A DNA stretch of 13,381 nucleotides from JAVVPL01 sp036655775 (GTDB taxonomy: Bacteria; Bacteroidota; Bacteroidia; Bacteroidales; P3), in contig JAVVPL010000053.1 of the NCBI GenBank assembly GCA_036655775.1, positions 1 through 13,381 of the forward strand, written 5' to 3'. The notes under the pieces are model-generated. The model did no database searches, had not been told where the DNA came from, and worked only from the letters and a program-made list of their open reading frames with translations. A program made the position numbers and the translations under genes. Each line of letters opens with the position of its first letter. Position 1 is the first letter of the stretch. This document shows positions 1 to 7,951 of the stretch, one piece after another.

Positions 1-419
1 ATCCATTTACCACTTTGGTACCCAATTTGGGTATTGTAAGTTATAGAGATTCCAAATCGTTTGTGATGGCCGATATCCCTGGAATTATAGAAGGGGCTGC
101 CGAAGGAAAAGGTTTAGGGCTTCGTTTTTTGCGACATATAGAACGAAATTCATTACTATTATTTATGGTATCTATCGATGCTAAAGATATCAAAGAAGAA
201 TACAAAACCGTATTGAATGAGTTAAAAAAGCATAATCCCGAATTGATGGACAAAAAACGAATTTTAGCAATTACAAAATCCGATTTGGCGGATGCCGAAT
301 TGATTCGAGCCATCAAAAAGACCCTTCCTAAAGATTTGCCCTCTGTATTTATTTCGTCAGTATCACAAAAAGGACTTGTCGAATTAAAAGATTTAATTTG
401 GGAAAATATAAACGAATAA
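1..419 (+). CDS. obg: GTPase Obg/CgtA, C-terminal part (5' end outside window)
   Basis: Obg is a ribosome-associated GTPase acting in large-subunit maturation and stress signalling. The reading frame is open from the window edge (first full codon at base 3), and the first residues PFTTLVPNLG are the switch I/G2 region of Obg, so the apparent TTG start at 15 is internal. Visible motifs are G3 (DIPGIIEGAAEGKGLG), G4 (TKSD) and a G5-like SSVSQKG. The protein ends about 16 residues after G5, so it lacks the extra C-terminal domain of many Firmicutes Obg proteins; this is common in Bacteroidota. The N-terminal glycine-rich Obg fold and the P-loop lie upstream of the window. The next gene begins 38 bp downstream on the same strand. 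Identification is secure. Confidence 0.95.
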   Translation, partial: PFTTLVPNLGIVSYRDSKSFVMADIPGIIEGAAEGKGLGLRFLRHIERNSLLLFMVSIDAKDIKEEYKTVLNELKKHNPELMDKKRILAITKSDLADAELIRAIKKTLPKDLPSVFISSVSQKGLVELKDLIWENINE

Positions 420-457
420 ACAGTATTTACGAATTAGAAGAATAAAATAAATAAATT

Positions 458-1651
458 ATGAGCAAAGTTCTGATTATTGGCGCAGGCGGTGTAGGCACCG
501 TAGTCGCTCACAAAGTAGCTTCGCATCCCGAAGTTTTTAGTGAAATTATGTTAGCCTCGCGCACTCTATCGAAGTGTGATGAGATAGCCAAAAAAATTGG
601 AGGCAATCGGATTCAAACAGCGCAAGTTGATGCGGATAATGTGCCCCAATTAGTTGCTTTAATGAAGTCGTTCAAGCCCGAATTAGTGATTAATATTGCT
701 TTGCCATATCAAGATTTGCATATTATGGATGCTTGTTTGGAAGCTGGGGTCAATTATTTGGATACCGCCAATTACGAACCTTTGGATGAAGCTAAATATG
801 CGTACAAATGGCAATGGGCCTATCAAGATAAATTCAAAAAAGCAGGACTTACCGCCATTTTAGGTTGTGGTTTTGATCCAGGGGTAACCAGTATATTTAC
901 CGCTTATGCTGCCAAACATCATTTTGATGAAATTCAAGAATTGGATATTGTGGATTGTAATGCAGGCAATCATGGAAAAGCCTTTGCTACCAATTTTAAT
1001 CCGGAAATCAATATTCGTGAAGTGACCCAAAAAGGAAAATATTTTGAAAATGGGCAATGGATAGAAACCGAACCTCATCAAATACATAAAGCCTTAAATT
1101 ATCCTGAAATTGGACCTAAAGAATCCTATTTGATTTATCACGAAGAATTGGAATCCTTAGTTAAAAATTTCCCAAGCATTCAACGAGCTCGTTTTTGGAT
1201 GACTTTTGGGCAAGAATATTTGACCCATTTACGCGTAATTCAAAATATTGGCATGGCAGGGATTGAGCCTGTGATGTATGAAGGCAAAGAAATTGTTCCT
1301 ATACAATTTTTAAAAGCCGTATTGCCTAATCCTGGCGATTTGGGTAAAAATTATACAGGCTGGACCTCCATAGGTTGTCGAATTAAAGGCCGTAAAAATG
1401 GAGAAACAAAAACCTATTATATTTACAACAATTGTAGTCATGAAGTGGCTTATCGAGAAACAGGTACTCAAGGGGTAAGTTATACCACAGGTGTGCCTGC
1501 CACCATTGGAGCCATGATGTTTATGAAAGGTTTGTGGAAAAAGCCAGGGGTTTACAATGTGGAAGAATTTAATCCAGATCCATTTATGGAAGCTTTAAAT
1601 ACCGAAGGTCTACCTTGGGTGGAAGTGCATAATATCGATTTGGAATTTTAG
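458..1651 (+). CDS. Carboxynorspermidine/saccharopine dehydrogenase (Lys1-like)
   Basis: This is a 397-residue protein of the saccharopine dehydrogenase family. The N terminus is a Rossmann nucleotide-binding fold with GAGGVG at residues 8-13, followed by VINIALPYQD and a cysteine in AILGCGFDPGV, features of the bacterial Lys1-like enzymes. In bacteria without a saccharopine lysine route, these enzymes act as carboxynorspermidine or carboxyspermidine dehydrogenase. They condense aspartate semialdehyde with a diamine using NADPH, and NspC then decarboxylates the product to norspermidine or spermidine. That function is established for relatives in Vibrio and gut Bacteroidota; here it is inferred from family resemblance. 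No nspC is visible. Length is typical and the ATG start follows an A/T-rich spacer. The gene converges on the minus-strand glycosyltransferase 11 bp away. Confidence 0.88.
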   Translation: MSKVLIIGAGGVGTVVAHKVASHPEVFSEIMLASRTLSKCDEIAKKIGGNRIQTAQVDADNVPQLVALMKSFKPELVINIALPYQDLHIMDACLEAGVNYLDTANYEPLDEAKYAYKWQWAYQDKFKKAGLTAILGCGFDPGVTSIFTAYAAKHHFDEIQELDIVDCNAGNHGKAFATNFNPEINIREVTQKGKYFENGQWIETEPHQIHKALNYPEIGPKESYLIYHEELESLVKNFPSIQRARFWMTFGQEYLTHLRVIQNIGMAGIEPVMYEGKEIVPIQFLKAVLPNPGDLGKNYTGWTSIGCRIKGRKNGETKTYYIYNNCSHEVAYRETGTQGVSYTTGVPATIGAMMFMKGLWKKPGVYNVEEFNPDPFMEALNTEGLPWVEVHNIDLEF

Positions 1652-1662
1652 CAAATTCGCTT

Positions 1663-2496
1663 TTAGTTTAGAGAGCGTAAGATATGTTTATAAAAAAACT
1701 CTCTAACCGAAGCTGGGGCCAAACGCACAGGAATACGGACGATTAAATTGCGAGCCATTTCCCAAAAATTGGTCAGCCCTATTTTATAGAAAAACCATTG
1801 GAGTTTGATATCAGAGGCGGTGTATTTTATACCGCCTCTTCTTTTAAACATTTGGGCCGTGGCTCTAAATAGAAGTAAACTTTCGGGTATATTTGCCATT
1901 TGTGCACCATTTAAAAATAAGCGAGCCCACAAATGCCAATCTTCTAAATTGTAAAAATGAATATAGCCACCCACTTTGAGGATGGCTTCTTTTTTGTAAA
2001 TCAAACTTGGATGATTGAAGGGACAGCGTATTTTCATGGCTTTGCAAATATCCGCATGCGAGCTAGGTACGCGTCTTTGTGAAATAATATGCGTGGGTTC
2101 ACCCAAAAATTCATCTACATTACTTCCCAAAATATCGACTTCGGGATGTGTCTCCAAAAAAGCAATTTGTTTTTCAAAACGAAGCGGTTTAGCAATATCA
2201 TCGGCATCCATACGGGCTATATACGCATAAGAACATACACAAATTCCCTGATTGAGCGCAGCCGAAATTCCTTGATTTGTGGGCAAGGCGGTGATAATAA
2301 GGGGGACGGGCGAAATGCTGGCAAAATGGGTCAAAACAGCTTCGTTTTCTGCGTTGATGGGCCCATCCTTCACAATTACTATTTCGTTAGGTAAGAGAGT
2401 TTGTTTAGCAATACTGTCGAGGGCTTGCGCAAAATGCACGGCCTGGTCTTTGAAATAGACGGGGATGAGTACAGAAAATTGCATGGGCATATTCAT
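1663..2496 (-). CDS. Family 2 glycosyltransferase (AmsE/WcaA-like)
   Basis: This 277-residue GT-A enzyme resembles the AmsE-type family 2 transferases of exopolysaccharide loci. The N-terminal beta strand FSVLIPVYFKD and then PNEIVIVKDGP form the nucleotide-binding core. The metal-binding DxD is in ARMDADD (Asp97-Asp99), and the ED of NLEDWHLW (Glu185-Asp186) is placed as the catalytic base of this family. No membrane anchor is obvious, so it should work at the cytoplasmic face adding one sugar to a lipid-linked glycan; donor and acceptor cannot be read from sequence. Methionines at residues 1, 3 and 5 are all possible starts. It is the last gene of a three-gene minus-strand operon, 7 bp after the preceding glycosyltransferase. 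Confidence 0.9.
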   Translation of the reverse strand: MNMPMQFSVLIPVYFKDQAVHFAQALDSIAKQTLLPNEIVIVKDGPINAENEAVLTHFASISPVPLIITALPTNQGISAALNQGICVCSYAYIARMDADDIAKPLRFEKQIAFLETHPEVDILGSNVDEFLGEPTHIISQRRVPSSHADICKAMKIRCPFNHPSLIYKKEAILKVGGYIHFYNLEDWHLWARLFLNGAQMANIPESLLLFRATAQMFKRRGGIKYTASDIKLQWFFYKIGLTNFWEMARNLIVRIPVRLAPASVREFFYKHILRSLN

Positions 2497-2503
2497 AACA
2501 CAA

Positions 2504-3271
2504 TTAAAAACTTTTAAATTTTATTTTCTTTTCTATATACTCCCTAAATTTTAATAAAACAACATAAAAAGAATAACCTATTTTATTTTTTAATAAAAAT
2601 AAAGCGATTTTAGTTTTATATTTTTGCCAAGGAGTGAGCCATGACCCAGAATAATGATGAATACTATATGTGTTTGGCGTAATATGAATTTGACGATCGC
2701 TATGCATGGGGCAAAAATATTCAGAAGGATAAGCCCTAAAATTAGAAATATTTTGCAAGGATCCATCAAAAAGAAGTCCGTGTTTTTGTAAAATATTTGA
2801 AAAATGAACAGGAATTGGAAGGGTATTCAAAGACCCATTGGCATTTTTAAAATGAATGTGTTCGTAATAATGTAACACCTCCTCAAACAGAGGAGTTCCC
2901 GCTTCACTGCCTAAAATTAAGCCTGGAGCTACAATTTGTTCTTGTTTAAAATTTGCATATTCAAATCCGCCAAACATTTTATTTTCCAATAAGGGATTTA
3001 ACGATTTAAGGAGTTCTACATCTGTATCCAAATAGATACCCCCATGATGATAAAGAATATAAAACCGAGCATAATCAGACACAAAAGCCCATTTTTCAGC
3101 TTGCGCTGCTTCGGAAGTATAGGGAATAGCATGTATATCAAAATTACTTTCATTCCATAGCACAAAAGTATACTCTGCTAAATATTTTTTCCAACTATTT
3201 ATACATGCAAGAGCTAATGGAGGAATAGGCTTGCCTCCAAACCAGATATAATGTATTGTTTTAGGTATCAC
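2504..3271 (-). CDS. GT32-type glycosyltransferase with DxD sugar-binding region
   Basis: This 255-residue protein has the layout of capsular polysaccharide transferases of family GT32. The start IPKTIHYIWFGG (residues 2-13) is the donor-binding strand. The core at residues 65-84 has Asp66, Arg69 and the metal-binding DTD (Asp82-Asp84) after an HHGGIY turn. A C-terminal HHYSGSW near residues 205-211 is the usual closing motif. The likely role is transfer of a sugar from a nucleotide donor to a growing surface polysaccharide; specificity is unknown. The C-terminal 30 residues are basic and hydrophobic (KIALFLLKNKIGY onward), suggesting membrane association. It sits 3 bp downstream of the wzz-like gene and 7 bp upstream of the GT2 gene, so the three are almost certainly one transcript. 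Confidence 0.9.
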   Translation of the reverse strand: MIPKTIHYIWFGGKPIPPLALACINSWKKYLAEYTFVLWNESNFDIHAIPYTSEAAQAEKWAFVSDYARFYILYHHGGIYLDTDVELLKSLNPLLENKMFGGFEYANFKQEQIVAPGLILGSEAGTPLFEEVLHYYEHIHFKNANGSLNTLPIPVHFSNILQKHGLLFDGSLQNISNFRAYPSEYFCPMHSDRQIHITPNTYSIHHYSGSWLTPWQKYKTKIALFLLKNKIGYSFYVVLLKFREYIEKKIKFKSF

Positions 3272-3274
3272 AAA

Positions 3275-4357
3275 TTAAGCCGCTTTTGCTTCCGCAATAA
3301 ATTTTTTGATGTTTTGGCGTTGTTCTATCCATAGAGCCACTAATAAGCCTAAAATACCAAAACACAAACAACTTAAAAATAGCGATTTAAATAAACTCGT
3401 TTTGCCAAGTATAGGTTGGAAATCCGACAAAACGGTGATATTTGTAGTTTGTAAACGAAGTTGAGCTTCCAAGCCATTTCTTTGCGTTTCTAAGGCTAAC
3501 ATTTCGCCATGGAAAAGTTGACGATCTTTTTCTTGATAAGAAGTAAAAACGATTTTGTCGGAATTGGCCATTCCTTGGCTACGTTTCCGTGCCATTTCAA
3601 TATACTCTATACTTTGTAAACTATCCAAACGATCAATTTGAAATGTGAGTTGGCTAATTTGTTCAACGATAGAAATGCGATTACTTTCGTAGGCACGTGA
3701 AAGAGATGGATTACGTCGAATATAATTGAATAAAGCATTGCTGATTTGACGATAGGTAGCGGGATTGGTGGTAGAGGTTCGTAAATTTAAATACGCAATA
3801 CCAGGAACCCGTCCACGTAATACTTTTTTGCGAATTGTGCCTGCGGTTCCTTCTTGTCCTTTTAATATTGTTTCTTCAATAATATTTTTTTTGCCCATTT
3901 CGTTATAGCTCACTTCATTGGTGATGCCATCTTGATCTAAGTCGATGCCATAGCCCATGCGGATGCTGCGAATTTGTTTCACCATAGGAATGGAAATGCC
4001 TAAAGTACGCGCTACATATAAATCGTCGCTGCCGTGGAGCATTTTGTTGAGTTTGTTTACTTCATTGTCCAAATTTTGCACTTCAAATCCATTGCATTGA
4101 ATTATAGCTTCTCCCTGAAATGCCGCAGGACTAATTAGATAATACGTCACAGCTACAGCTACGCCTATAACCAAAAATACACACACTAAGGTAAAACGGC
4201 GAATAATAAATTGAAGAAACAGAAAAAGTGCGTGCCCTATACCTTTAAATAAAACACAGATCCCATGTCCAATGGCACGGAAACATTTAATAGTAAGAGC
4301 TAGTAAATCAATTTCGTTTTCTTGTTTTGGTTCTGAATTGGATGTGTTTTCGCTCAT
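3275..4357 (-). CDS. Wzz/chain-length determinant family protein
   Basis: This 360-residue inner-membrane protein has the Wzz (polysaccharide co-polymerase) topology. A cytoplasmic N terminus of about 54 residues is followed by a first membrane segment at about 55-76 (FTLVCVFLVIGVAVAVTYYL). A large periplasmic domain follows, including a helical, probably coiled-coil stretch around 205-310, and a second membrane segment lies at about 322-344 near the C terminus. Proteins of this type set the length of O-antigen or capsule chains made by Wzy polymerase; no wzy or wzx is in the window. There is no C-terminal tyrosine kinase domain, so it is not a fused Wzc. It is the first gene of the minus-strand operon, and a TACCTTTG box lies about 54 bp upstream. 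Family placement rests on topology and context more than on a signature motif. Confidence 0.82.
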   Translation of the reverse strand: MSENTSNSEPKQENEIDLLALTIKCFRAIGHGICVLFKGIGHALFLFLQFIIRRFTLVCVFLVIGVAVAVTYYLISPAAFQGEAIIQCNGFEVQNLDNEVNKLNKMLHGSDDLYVARTLGISIPMVKQIRSIRMGYGIDLDQDGITNEVSYNEMGKKNIIEETILKGQEGTAGTIRKKVLRGRVPGIAYLNLRTSTTNPATYRQISNALFNYIRRNPSLSRAYESNRISIVEQISQLTFQIDRLDSLQSIEYIEMARKRSQGMANSDKIVFTSYQEKDRQLFHGEMLALETQRNGLEAQLRLQTTNITVLSDFQPILGKTSLFKSLFLSCLCFGILGLLVALWIEQRQNIKKFIAEAKAA

Positions 4358-4410
4358 AATTTAGCTTGTATATGTATTGTAAATAGGAATTGTTTAATAG
4401 GATTAGTTCG

Positions 4411-4418
4411 CAAAGGTA
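4411..4418 (-). promoter_or_regulatory. Bacteroidota-type -7 box for the wzz-glycosyltransferase operon
   Basis: Read on the minus strand the sequence is TACCTTTG, a perfect match to TAnnTTTG. It lies about 54 bp upstream of the wzz-like start. I see no clear TTTG at the -33 position, so this rests on the -7 box and location only. Confidence 0.55.
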
Positions 4419-4427
4419 CAAAATAAA

Positions 4428-4459
4428 TTTCAAAATTCTAAAGAAAATAATTACTTTTG
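4428..4459 (+). promoter_or_regulatory. Promoter of the upxY-like gene
   Basis: TACTTTTG at 4452-4459 matches the TAnnTTTG -7 box. A TTTC at 4428-4431, 20 bp upstream, is one base off the -33 TTTG. The box ends 18 bp before the ATG at 4478, so the leader would be very short. It is divergent from the wzz-operon promoter. Confidence 0.55.
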
Positions 4460-4477
4460 CCCTTCTAATACTATAAT

Positions 4478-4987
4478 ATGGATGTCAATTTGATTCAGCC
4501 CGCATGGTATGTGCTGTATACTGCTTCACGATGTGAAAAAAAAGTGGCTAAAGATTTGGAAGATAAAGGTGTGCAATTTTATCTTCCCCTACATGCTTCG
4601 CCTAGATTGTGGTCGGACAGGGTCAAAATTGTAGAGCTTCCTTTGTTTCCTTCTTACATATTTGTGCATTGTCCTTGGTCGCAAATATATTCTCTTTTGC
4701 AAATTAAACATGTGGCCCATTTGGTGCGTATAGGTAGCGAGGCAGCGGTGGTAAGAGAAAAAGAAATCGCCGATATTGGTCGGTTTTTGGAATTGGCCAA
4801 AAATTGTCCTTTATGTGAGGGAGACGAGGTCGCGTTGATTTGCGGGAAATTAAAAAACTTGAAAGGAAGTGTAAAAAAAATAGGCAAAAAAAAGTTGATT
4901 TTGTATGTGGAGAGTTTGCATGCCCAAGTCTGTGTGTCGTTGGATCAGGTAGTAAAAAACAACGAAGTCGATTTAAGGAATGATTAA
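4478..4987 (+). CDS. UpxY-like NusG-family transcription antiterminator
   Basis: This 169-residue NusG paralogue has the opening QPAWYVLYTASRCEKKVAKDL, the NGN-domain signature. The motif LPLFPSYIFVH (about residues 54-64) closes the NGN core that contacts RNA polymerase. A C-terminal KOW-like domain follows at about 113-163, beginning GDEVALICGKLKNLKGSV. In Bacteroides, UpxY proteins encoded at the head of capsule loci relieve premature termination in their own operon; by analogy this one should promote read-through into the adjacent sugar genes. Unlike the housekeeping NusG there are no secE or ribosomal protein genes nearby, supporting the specialised role. The gene is followed by a separate promoter-like box before the wbpD-like gene. 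Confidence 0.87.
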   Translation: MDVNLIQPAWYVLYTASRCEKKVAKDLEDKGVQFYLPLHASPRLWSDRVKIVELPLFPSYIFVHCPWSQIYSLLQIKHVAHLVRIGSEAAVVREKEIADIGRFLELAKNCPLCEGDEVALICGKLKNLKGSVKKIGKKKLILYVESLHAQVCVSLDQVVKNNEVDLRND

Positions 4988-4992
4988 AATTC

Positions 4993-5023
4993 TTTGATTT
5001 TATATAGAGAAAGTGTACCTTTG
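4993..5023 (+). promoter_or_regulatory. Promoter of the wbpD-like operon
   Basis: TTTG at 4993-4996, a 19-bp spacer, and TACCTTTG at 5016-5023 give a full match to the Bacteroidota -33/-7 consensus with canonical spacing. It begins 5 bp after the upxY-like stop codon and lies 47 bp before the ATG at 5071. This is the best promoter match in the window and would let the three sugar genes be transcribed independently of upxY. Confidence 0.72.
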
Positions 5024-5070
5024 CACCTTTATAAATAAAGCGTATAAATATCCCATTAAATAAAAAACAA

Positions 5071-5649
5071 ATGTCCTATTTTTCACATGAAACGGCCATT
5101 ATTGATGCCGATTGCCAAATAGGTGAGGGTACCAAAATTTGGCATTTTAGTCATATTATGAGTGCGTGCACTTTGGGTATGAATTGTAATATTGGTCAAA
5201 ATGTAGTTATTTCACCTCAAGTTGTTTTGGGAAATAACGTAAAGGTGCAAAACAATGTATCTATTTACACAGGAGTAAGTTGTGAAGATGATGTTTTTTT
5301 GGGACCTTCTTGTGTGTTTACAAATGTAAGTAATCCGCGCAGTGCGATCAATCGAAAATCGCAATATGCCCCTACCCATGTGGGCAAAGGTGCGACCATT
5401 GGGGCCAATTCTACCATTGTTTGTGGGCACGATATAGGGGCTTATGCCTTTATAGGCGCAGGTTCGGTGGTAACCAAAGCGGTGCCCGATTATGCTTTAA
5501 TGGTGGGCAATCCCGCCACGCAATTAGGTTGGATGAGTCAATATGGACATCGTTTAGAATTTGACAAAGATGGCTTTGCCACTTGTTCCGAAAGCGGCCA
5601 ACGATATCATTTAAAAGATAATAAAGTAGTTCTTATTCAAAATAATTAA
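5071..5649 (+). CDS. wbpD: WbpD/WlbB-like UDP-sugar N-acetyltransferase
   Basis: This 192-residue left-handed beta-helix acyltransferase shows hexapeptide repeats through most of its length (for example IGEGTK, LGNNVK, VGKGATIGANSTIV, IGAYAFIGAGSVV). Motifs I associate with WbpD/WlbB are IWHFSHI, VQNNVSIY, PSCVFTNVSNPRS and YALMVGNPATQLGWMSQYG. That enzyme transfers acetyl from acetyl-CoA to the 3-amino group of UDP-2-acetamido-3-amino-2,3-dideoxyglucuronic acid in the cytoplasm. After the helix, residues about 160-192 add a short tail containing CSESGQRYHL, frequent in this family. It starts its own transcription unit and is 7 bp upstream of the dehydrogenase gene. The substrate assignment depends on the neighbouring wbpB-like gene; the fold assignment is secure. 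Confidence 0.88.
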   Translation: MSYFSHETAIIDADCQIGEGTKIWHFSHIMSACTLGMNCNIGQNVVISPQVVLGNNVKVQNNVSIYTGVSCEDDVFLGPSCVFTNVSNPRSAINRKSQYAPTHVGKGATIGANSTIVCGHDIGAYAFIGAGSVVTKAVPDYALMVGNPATQLGWMSQYGHRLEFDKDGFATCSESGQRYHLKDNKVVLIQNN

Positions 5650-5656
5650 AACGTAA

Positions 5657-6928
5657 ATGAATACACCCCAAATTGCCTTGATCGGCTTAGGTTATGTAGG
5701 TTTGCCCATTGCTATTGAATTTGCAAAAAAAACGAGAGTTATTGGGTTTGATATAAACGAGAAGCGTGTAGAGATGATGCGCAACAAAATAGATCCGAGT
5801 AGTGAACTTAGTCCTCAGGATTTTGAAAATGCAGATATTCTTTTCACCTCTTCTTTGACGGACTTAAAAAACGCCAATTTTTATATAGTAGCCGTGCCTA
5901 CGCCCATAGATGAATACAATCAACCCGATTTGAAACCTTTGATAGGTGCGAGTACCACAGTGGGTAAGGTGTTGAAAAAAGGCGATTACGTAGTGTATGA
6001 ATCTACCGTATATCCAGGTTGTACCGAAGAGGATTGCGTGCCTATATTGGAAAAAGAAAGTGGTTTAAAATTTGGTGTCGATTTTAAGGTAGGCTATTCA
6101 CCCGAGCGAATTAATCCAGGCGATAAGGTGCATACCTTGACCAATACAATGAAAATTGTATCTGCTTGTGATGCGGAGGCCTTGGCTAAGGTGGCTCAAG
6201 TTTACGAACTTATTATTCAAGCAGGGGTACATCGAGCTCCTTGCATCAAAGTGGCGGAAGCAGGTAAGATTATCGAAAATACGCAAAGGGATGTCAACAT
6301 TGCCTTGATGAACGAACTTTCGATTATCTTTAGTCGGATGGGGATTAATACCTATGATGTAATAGCCGCGGCAGCTACCAAATGGAATTTTTTAAAATTC
6401 TATCCTGGTTTAGTGGGCGGGCATTGTATAGGCGTTGATCCATATTATTTAGTACATAAAGCCAAACAAAAAGGCTATCATGCCCAATTGATCGATGCGG
6501 GTCGTTTTATCAACGATAGCATGGGCGGCTATATTGCCAAACAAACGGTAAAACGAATTCTTGCTGCGGATAAGCATTTAAATGAATCTCGCGTATTGGT
6601 TTTGGGTTTTACCTTTAAAGAAAATGTGGCTGATATTCGTAATTCTAAAGTGGCCGATATTATTTATGAACTTCAATCCTATCGACTTCATGTTGATTTG
6701 GTGGATCCTCATGCTAATCCTGCAGAGGTAATGCAAGCCTACCAAATAGAAATGGTAGACAAACCACAAGGTAAATACGATGCCATTATTGCGGCAGTGG
6801 CGCATCATGAATATCGAGAAATGACGGAAGCCGATTTTATAGCCCTTTCTACCGAAGAGGGTTTGTTGGTCGATGTAAAAGGTTTGTATCTGAATAAAAT
6901 TGAAAAATTAAATTATTGGAGTTTGTAA
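5657..6928 (+). CDS. Nucleotide-sugar dehydrogenase (TviB/WbpO type)
   Basis: This 423-residue UDP-sugar 6-dehydrogenase has an N-terminal Rossmann domain with GLGYVG (Gly10-Gly15), the motif YESTVYPGCTEE, and the catalytic GGHCIGVDPYY with Cys257. The C-terminal domain carries LGFTFKENVADIRNS. The sequence pattern (PTPIDEYNQPDL, SPERINPGDK, IENTQRDVNIA) is closest in memory to the TviB/WbpO branch, which oxidises UDP-GlcNAc or UDP-GalNAc to the uronic acid with two NAD+, rather than to UDP-glucose dehydrogenase. With wbpB- and wbpD-like partners, oxidation of UDP-GlcNAc (the WbpA step) is the most economical role. The gene follows wbpD by 7 bp and precedes wbpB by 27 bp. Which acetamido sugar is used cannot be read from the sequence. 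Confidence 0.92.
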   Translation: MNTPQIALIGLGYVGLPIAIEFAKKTRVIGFDINEKRVEMMRNKIDPSSELSPQDFENADILFTSSLTDLKNANFYIVAVPTPIDEYNQPDLKPLIGASTTVGKVLKKGDYVVYESTVYPGCTEEDCVPILEKESGLKFGVDFKVGYSPERINPGDKVHTLTNTMKIVSACDAEALAKVAQVYELIIQAGVHRAPCIKVAEAGKIIENTQRDVNIALMNELSIIFSRMGINTYDVIAAAATKWNFLKFYPGLVGGHCIGVDPYYLVHKAKQKGYHAQLIDAGRFINDSMGGYIAKQTVKRILAADKHLNESRVLVLGFTFKENVADIRNSKVADIIYELQSYRLHVDLVDPHANPAEVMQAYQIEMVDKPQGKYDAIIAAVAHHEYREMTEADFIALSTEEGLLVDVKGLYLNKIEKLNYWSL

Positions 6929-6955
6929 TCACTGAACGTATTAAATTATTTATTT

Positions 6956-7906
6956 ATGAAACGAATAGCATTAGTTGGTTGTGGCAGAATTTCGGTTCGA
7001 CATATAGAAGCCATAGAGGCAACCCCAGGAGTGGAAATTGCCTTGGTGTGCGACTGTAATGAAGCCAAAGCAAAAGCTACGGCTGAAAAATTAGGAGTGC
7101 CCTATCTAACCGATTATAAATTGATACGAGATGTAGATGCAATTGCGGTATTGACCCCTTCGGGACATCATCCTAAACATGTGATGGAAATAGCTGAGTA
7201 TACCAATGTGCCTATTATTCTTTCAGAAAAACCTATTTCTTTAACGGTAAGAGAAGCTTTAGAAATGTCTACTTTTGTAGAAAGTAAAGGCAAACGCTTA
7301 TTGCCTATTTATCAAAATCGCTACAATCCTTTGGTGGCTTTTATCAGAGAGATGATACATAGTGGTAAATTGGGGAAAATATATCAATTTAATTGCAATA
7401 TTTTGTGGAATCGCAATGATGCGTATTTTGGCATTGATTGGCATGGTACACGTCATTTGGATGGCGGAGTTTTGTATACGCAAGCCAGTCATTATGTGGA
7501 TATGGTGCATTATTTTTTTGGTAAACTTATCTATTCGCAAGGGGTGGGAGGTAATTTGCGTCAGTTGGATGTTTATGATACGGTATCCGCTGTTTGTCAA
7601 TTTGAAAATGGAGCCTTAGGTACAATTAATGCTACCGTGAGTGTGTACGAAACTAATTATTTGACCGAGTTTGTGCTTGTTGCCGAAAATGGAACCATTC
7701 GTTTAAATGGAACCAATTTAAATAAAATTGATTTCTGGAATGTAGAAGGAATGGAGAAACCAGATATGGATTTTACCATCGATCATCAATATGGAAAAGG
7801 ACATGATACCATGTATGAATATATTGTGGCCGAACGCTATGAGATGTTTCCTACTATAGATGAGGTGGTGTCTGGAATTTCTTTGATGGAGAAGTTGGCA
7901 TATTAA
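6956..7906 (+). CDS. wbpB: WbpB/WlbA-like UDP-GlcNAcA 3-dehydrogenase (Gfo/Idh/MocA family)
   Basis: This 316-residue oxidoreductase has an N-terminal Rossmann fold starting IALVGCGRIS, the family EKP motif (Glu91-Lys92-Pro93) and, in the C-terminal domain, GGVLYTQASHYVDM with His179 and Asp182 in the positions used for substrate binding and catalysis in this family. WbpB/WlbA oxidises C3 of UDP-N-acetylglucosaminuronic acid to the 3-keto sugar, which a PLP aminotransferase (WbpE) then aminates and WbpD acetylates. Length fits known WbpB/WlbA proteins (about 312-318). It is the last plus-strand gene of the locus; the next gene is convergent, 45 bp away. No wbpE or epimerase (wbpI) follows, so the route is incomplete in this window. 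Confidence 0.88.
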   Translation: MKRIALVGCGRISVRHIEAIEATPGVEIALVCDCNEAKAKATAEKLGVPYLTDYKLIRDVDAIAVLTPSGHHPKHVMEIAEYTNVPIILSEKPISLTVREALEMSTFVESKGKRLLPIYQNRYNPLVAFIREMIHSGKLGKIYQFNCNILWNRNDAYFGIDWHGTRHLDGGVLYTQASHYVDMVHYFFGKLIYSQGVGGNLRQLDVYDTVSAVCQFENGALGTINATVSVYETNYLTEFVLVAENGTIRLNGTNLNKIDFWNVEGMEKPDMDFTIDHQYGKGHDTMYEYIVAERYEMFPTIDEVVSGISLMEKLAY

Positions 7907-7951
7907 AAAAAATGAATTAATTGTGCTCGTAATTGGAAATAGCTGCCGAAA

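Noticed and set aside
7907..7951. Bidirectional terminator between the convergent wbpB-like and secreted-protein genes
   Set aside because: Only weak AT-rich inverted matches (AATTAATT) are present, with no GC-rich stem.
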